Source: Actinomadura montaniterrae (lineage in GTDB: Bacteria; Actinomycetota; Actinomycetes; Streptosporangiales; Streptosporangiaceae). From it: a DNA stretch of 64,000 nt. The translations under genes were made by a program, and so were the position numbers. Below the pieces are notes generated by a model. That model was not told where the DNA came from, did no database searches, and saw only the letters and a list, made by a program, of their open reading frames with translations. The stretch is taken from the NCBI RefSeq assembly GCF_008923365.1, contig NZ_WBMR01000010.1, positions 33,328 through 97,327 on the forward strand. Direction: 5' to 3'. This document shows positions 61,003 through 64,000 of this stretch, piece after piece. Positions within the stretch are counted from its first letter, which is position 1. Each line of letters starts with the position of its first letter.

Positions 61003-61063
61003 TACCGTCCTGTGATTCCCGGGTGGGGAATACTGCGAGGCTGGCAGCCGCTCTACCGTCCTG
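61003..61063 (+). promoter_or_regulatory. Promoter region of thioredoxin: direct repeat and SigR-like element
   Basis: TACCGTCCTG occurs twice (61003-61012 and 61054-61063). Between them GGAAT (61027-61031) with an 18-base spacer to GCT (61050-61052) partly matches the actinobacterial SigR promoter (GGAAT-N18-GTT), which controls thioredoxin genes in related bacteria. The match at the -10 is only two of three bases. Confidence 0.35.
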
Positions 61064-61088
61064 ATACCCCGGCAGAGGAGAAACCGAC

Positions 61089-61442
61089 ATGGCGACCGTC
61101 ACACTCACCGCCGAGAACTTCGACGAGGTGGCCCAAGGCGACGGCATCGTGCTGGTCGACTTCTGGGCGGAGTGGTGCGGCCCGTGCAAGCGGTTCGCGC
61201 CCGTCTTCGAGAAGTCCGCGGGCAAGCACGCCGACATCGTTTTCGGCAAGGTCGACACCGAGGCCCAGCCGGAGCTGTCCGAGCGTTTCGGGATCGCCTC
61301 GATCCCCACGCTGATGGCCATCCGCGACGGAGTGATCGTCTTCGCGGAGCCGGGCGCGCTGCCCGAGTCCGTGCTGGAGAACGTGATCGAGCAGGTCCGG
61401 GCCCTGGACATGGAGGACGTCCGCCGCCGCGCCGAGACCTGA
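61089..61442 (+). CDS. trxA: Thioredoxin
   Basis: A 117-residue thioredoxin with the active-site W-C-G-P-C-K (FWAEWCGPCKRFAPVFEKSA, ~residues 29-34), FGKVDTEAQPELSERFGIASIPTLM with the cis-Pro, and a slightly long charged tail. It is a cytosolic disulfide reductase. GAGGAG lies 8 bases before the ATG. Divergent from the group 2 sigma factor gene. Single gene, no adjacent reductase. Confidence 0.93.
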   Translation: MATVTLTAENFDEVAQGDGIVLVDFWAEWCGPCKRFAPVFEKSAGKHADIVFGKVDTEAQPELSERFGIASIPTLMAIRDGVIVFAEPGALPESVLENVIEQVRALDMEDVRRRAET

Positions 61443-61574
61443 TCCTCCGGAACGCCCCGCCGCCCGGGTGCGCGGGACCGGCCGACGCCGGGGTTGCGGG
61501 CAAGGGACGCCCAGTCGTCACGGGCGCGGCAGGATGGCAAAGATGCGGCCCGCGCCGCCCGCCGCGGCCCGCCG

Positions 61575-62432
61575 ATGGACGATGATGGACGGATGCTCGC
61601 CGATGTCGTCCCGTACCTGGTGTGCCCCGTCTGCGGAGGGGATCTGGCGTTGGCGGAGCGGGGCCTGCTCTGCCCGTCCGGGCACACGTTCGACATCGCG
61701 CGGCAGGGCTACGCGAACCTGCTGCCCGGCAACGCGCGGCCCGGCACGGCGGACACGCCCGAAATGGTGCGCGCCCGCGCCGGGTTCCTCGGTGCCGGCC
61801 ATTTCGACGCGCTCGCCGCACGCCTCGCCGCGAGCGTCGCCCGTTCCGTGAACGGACGCTGCCTGGTCCTGGACGCCGGTGCCGGCACCGGCCATTACCT
61901 CGCCCGCGTCCTGGACCGGGCACCGGACGCGGCGGGCCTCGCCCTGGACATCTCCAAGCACGCCGCCCGCCGAGCCGCGAAGGCGCATCCACGCGCCGGC
62001 GCGGTGGTCGCGGACCTGTGGCGCCCCCTTCCGGTGCGCGACGGCGCCGCGGCGACGGTCGTGAACGTTTTCGCTCCGCGCAACGCCGCCGAGTTCCACC
62101 GCGTCCTGAGCCCTGACGGGCTGCTCTTCACGGTGACGCCGTCGCCCCGGCACCTCGGCACGCTGGTGGAGTCGCTCGGGCTGCTGTCGATCGACGAGCG
62201 CAAGACCGAGCGCATGGACGCCGCCCTGTCCGGCTACTTCAAGTTCGATTCGCGGCAGCAGATCGAGGGCGAGGCCGTCCTCACCCATGAGGAGGCCGCC
62301 ACGCTCGTGGGGATGGGACCGAGCGCGCACCACGTGCCGGCGGAACGCCTATGGGAACGGCTCAGGCCGCTACCGGATCCGCTGCCAGTTCCGCTTTCCT
62401 TCGTGCTGTCGGTCTACCGCCGGCTCGAATAG
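61575..62432 (+). CDS. RlmA-like 23S rRNA (guanine-N1)-methyltransferase
   Basis: A 285-residue SAM-dependent methyltransferase. An N-terminal zinc ribbon (LVCPVCGGDLALAERGLLCPSGHTFD, Cys/His ligands) and the phrase IARQGYANLLPG mark the RlmA/TlrB family, which methylates G745 or G748 of 23S rRNA. SAM site: LVLDAGAGTGHYLARVL; later VVNVFAPRNAAEFHRVLSPDG. TlrB-type enzymes give macrolide resistance, so a resistance role is possible. Start is unsure: ATG codons at 61575 and 61593 both lack a good ribosome site. The last 63 bases overlap the convergent Acg-like gene. Confidence 0.83.
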   Translation: MDDDGRMLADVVPYLVCPVCGGDLALAERGLLCPSGHTFDIARQGYANLLPGNARPGTADTPEMVRARAGFLGAGHFDALAARLAASVARSVNGRCLVLDAGAGTGHYLARVLDRAPDAAGLALDISKHAARRAAKAHPRAGAVVADLWRPLPVRDGAAATVVNVFAPRNAAEFHRVLSPDGLLFTVTPSPRHLGTLVESLGLLSIDERKTERMDAALSGYFKFDSRQQIEGEAVLTHEEAATLVGMGPSAHHVPAERLWERLRPLPDPLPVPLSFVLSVYRRLE

Positions 62433-63143
62433 CCGGCCACGAGGGCGCACAGGGGCCTGCTGAGCGAGTTCGAGCAACGCCTGCGGGATCTCACCGGGCG
62501 TGGTCACTTCCCGCACGCTGGGGACGTCCGCCGCCTCGAAGGTGAACGAGGCCGACACCGAACGGGCGGTGCCGCTGAGCAGCACCCGCTGGAGCGCCTG
62601 CCCGGCGCGAAGCCACTCGGTACGGCCGTCTCCCGTGGTGGTCAGGACGGCGCGTTGCACGGCCCCGTCCGCAGCCGTGGGGAGAGGGTGAAGTGCGGCC
62701 CCCTCCAGCCGTGCCGCTTCACGGAGTTCGTTGAGGACGTGCGCGGAGGGACGCTCACCCGATGGGTGGGCCGTGGCGGACAACGGGCGCAGCGTCGCCG
62801 CGCAGAGCAGCCGCTCCTCCCGCGTCACCCGGTGCCGTCCCGCGAGGCGGACGGTGGCGAGGAGCGCCGGGCGTCCCGCGTCGGGCAGCAGCCGGACCAC
62901 GGCCTCGTGCCCGAGCTGGGCGGCGGTCAGCCGCAGGTTCACCAGCGCGGCCCCGCTCGCGAGGTGCAGGGCCCGGCCCGCGGGATCGCGCAGCCGCCTG
63001 AACCGGTCCGGATCGGCGTGCAGCTCGATGAGGCCCGCGACGACCTTGAATCGCCAGGCGTGCACGTCATGGACCGTCGGTCCCATCGTCGCGGCGACCA
63101 CCAGGCGCTCCGCCGACGCGCGGACCGTTGCGGGGACACTCAC
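62370..63143 (-). CDS. Acg-like nitroreductase-family protein (hypothetical)
   Basis: A 257-residue protein that looks like the actinobacterial Acg (nitroreductase-related flavoprotein) family: ATMGPTVHDVHAWRFKVV stands where other members have N-T-Q-P-W, followed by IELHADPDRFRRL, GAALVNLRLTAAQLGHEA and late VREVTTPGEIPQALLELAQ. It is short for the family (about 330 residues), and the usual catalytic region is not complete, so it may be a degenerate flavin-binding protein that stores flavin. The tail overlaps the methyltransferase gene by 63 bases. Confidence 0.6.
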   Translation of the reverse strand: MSVPATVRASAERLVVAATMGPTVHDVHAWRFKVVAGLIELHADPDRFRRLRDPAGRALHLASGAALVNLRLTAAQLGHEAVVRLLPDAGRPALLATVRLAGRHRVTREERLLCAATLRPLSATAHPSGERPSAHVLNELREAARLEGAALHPLPTAADGAVQRAVLTTTGDGRTEWLRAGQALQRVLLSGTARSVSASFTFEAADVPSVREVTTPGEIPQALLELAQQAPVRPRGRLFEPAVDRQHEGKRNWQRIR

Positions 63144-63351
63144 GGGCGTTCCTCCTCACCTCGGCCGGCATCGGGGACCGGCCGAACCGGGGACCGGCCG
63201 CCGCCTCACCGGAACACCGGCGGGCGAGCGACTCGGGACTGCGAACGGTACCGCACTGTGACCCGGTCCACTAAGGGTGTGAAAAGGGAGGTCAACGGGC
63301 CCCGCGGTGCTGCCCGGACGCGGGTGCGGGGCGGGACCGGAGCGCCCCGAT

Positions 63352-63380
63352 TTGACGGTCCCGTGGGCGGGTCCTAATGT
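63352..63380 (+). promoter_or_regulatory. rrn promoter, distal
   Basis: TTGACG (63352-63357), 17-base spacer, TAATGT (63375-63380). Near-consensus vegetative promoter about 550 bases ahead of 16S rRNA. Confidence 0.65.
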
Positions 63381-63639
63381 CTCTCTCGCCCCGAGGGATG
63401 CGGGACGCCGAGAGGCGGACGGCCCCGGGGAACCAGGACTCGGAAAACGGCTCGGGCGCCGCCCGCGCTGATGTACGATGACTGGGTCAGCCCGAGACGG
63501 GATGCAGGACGCCGCAAGGTGGCCGGCCCGGAGGGCACCTCCCGATGAACGATCACGACAGACCTTCGGGCTGTCCGCGGTCGTGACGCGCGGAGAACCG
63601 GGAACTTCCTCGACGTCGAAAAGATCTTCGCCGATCGGC

Positions 63640-63667
63640 TTGACACCGAAGAAGAACCTGGTAAGTT
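63640..63667 (+). promoter_or_regulatory. rrn promoter, proximal
   Basis: Perfect -35 TTGACA (63640-63645), 16-base spacer and TAAGTT (63662-63667), in an A/T-rich context, about 265 bases upstream of the mature 16S end. Confidence 0.7.
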
Positions 63668-63728
63668 AATAGGGTTGCCCCGGAGCGGGGCTCGCGGAAG
63701 CGGGTCCGGCGCGGTGGGTGTCCGTTTC

Positions 63729-63870
63729 TTGAGAACTCAACAGCGTGTTAAAAGCCAGTGCCTTTATCGACTCGGCCGGTTTCGGTCGGGTCGCCCCGTG
63801 GCCATCCCTGTTTTCGGGGGTGGTGGGGATTTCTTTGAGGCAAAGCGATCCTCGTTGAGGATTGCGTTGC
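63729..63870 (+). promoter_or_regulatory. rrn leader: conserved box and hairpin
   Basis: TTGAGAACTCAACAGCGTG (63729-63747) is a conserved actinobacterial rrn leader string. GCAAAGCGATCCTC (63840-63853) pairs with GAGGATTGCGTTGC (63857-63870), 12 Watson-Crick pairs and one G-U, loop GTT. Probably part of the antitermination/processing leader. Confidence 0.55.
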
Positions 63871-63932
63871 TGAGATTTTCTTCTGAGGTTTGGCTGCTTC
63901 GGGGTTCGCCCCCTGGGGTGGTCGTTTGGACC

Positions 63933-64000
63933 TTGATGGAGAGTTTGATCCTGGCTCAGGACGAACGCTGGCGGCGTGCTTAACACATGCAAGTCGAGCG
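63933..64000 (+). rRNA. rrs: 16S ribosomal RNA, 5' end
   Basis: GAGTTTGATCCTGGCTCAG (from 63941) is the universal 27F site; counting back to E. coli position 1 places the mature end near 63933. The following AACGCTGGCGGCGTGCTTAA and ACACATGCAAGTCGAGCG are typical of actinobacterial 16S. The window ends about 68 bases into the gene. Confidence 0.97.

Larger units (their letters stand above)
63144..63932 (+). other. rrn operon leader and promoter region
   Basis: 789 bases without a supported gene before 16S rRNA. It carries at least two good promoters (63352-63380 and 63640-63667), a possible third -10 (TACGAT, 63474-63479), the leader box TTGAGAACTCAACAGCGTG (63729-63747) common upstream of actinobacterial 16S genes, and hairpins used for antitermination or processing. 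Confidence 0.75.

Noticed and set aside
63666..63992. Open frames across the rRNA leader and 16S start
   Set aside because: They overlap ribosomal promoters, leader elements and 16S rRNA and show no protein family features.

Overview
The window is chromosomal DNA of a very GC-rich actinomycete. Evidence for this: an actinobacterial 16S rRNA 5' end at the right edge, a mycothiol S-conjugate amidase, an F420-type luciferase-like oxidoreductase, a class II DAHP synthase, actinobacterial cytochrome b and many GTG/TTG starts. A Thermomonosporaceae/Streptosporangiales-type organism (for example an Actinomadura relative) is my inference. I see no phage, transposase, CRISPR array or tRNA gene.

Layout. 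0-7.5 kb: the end of an acyl-CoA ligase, an AlkZ-like winged-helix protein, a LysR regulator divergent from an MFS exporter plus siderophore-interacting reductase, a small proline-rich protein, and a secreted RlpA-like protein behind a long leader. 7.6-17.1 kb: a LacI regulator and an M20 hydrolase face a tightly coupled eight-gene operon (BtpA, PfkB kinase, RbsB/RbsA/RbsC-type importer, phosphotriesterase-like hydrolase, GATase-like protein, TenA). It looks like import and breakdown of an unidentified glycosylated compound. 17.2-21.3 kb: a 35-residue very basic peptide, an ABC exporter and an MprA/MprB-like two-component pair. 21.3-28.4 kb: an IclR regulator, a benzoylformate-decarboxylase-like TPP enzyme and an SDR, divergent from a second sugar-type ABC importer whose double ATPase is frameshifted. 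28.4-33.8 kb: an F420 oxidoreductase, a DUF3311/SSS symporter pair, a GNAT enzyme and a stand-alone cytochrome b behind GTAGTAC operators.

33.8-40.3 kb: an APH-like kinase and acyl-CoA dehydrogenase with a TetR regulator, a VOC protein, and a three-gene operon that resembles a split Ro60 (TROVE-like helical protein plus MIDAS-bearing vWA protein) with an ARPP-like partner; this is a candidate RNA-quality or conflict system. 40.3-48.8 kb: Mca, an EgtC-like amidotransferase, an amino-acid permease, a HAD protein, an SDR, a Nudix enzyme, an AraC regulator, a TIGR03086 protein and a GltX that may be a second copy. 48.8-58.3 kb: a membrane/cupredoxin fusion, then a large signalling island (response regulator, 1,411-residue hybrid kinase with a HAMP array, SpoIIE-type phosphatase, STAS antagonist, RsbW-like kinase). 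58.4-64 kb: DAHP synthase, a group 2 sigma factor, thioredoxin, an RlmA-like methyltransferase, an Acg-like protein, then an rrn leader with several promoters and the first 68 bases of 16S rRNA.

Start codons were re-chosen where a Shine-Dalgarno sequence favoured an internal start. Functions rest on motif recognition by eye; no database search was run.
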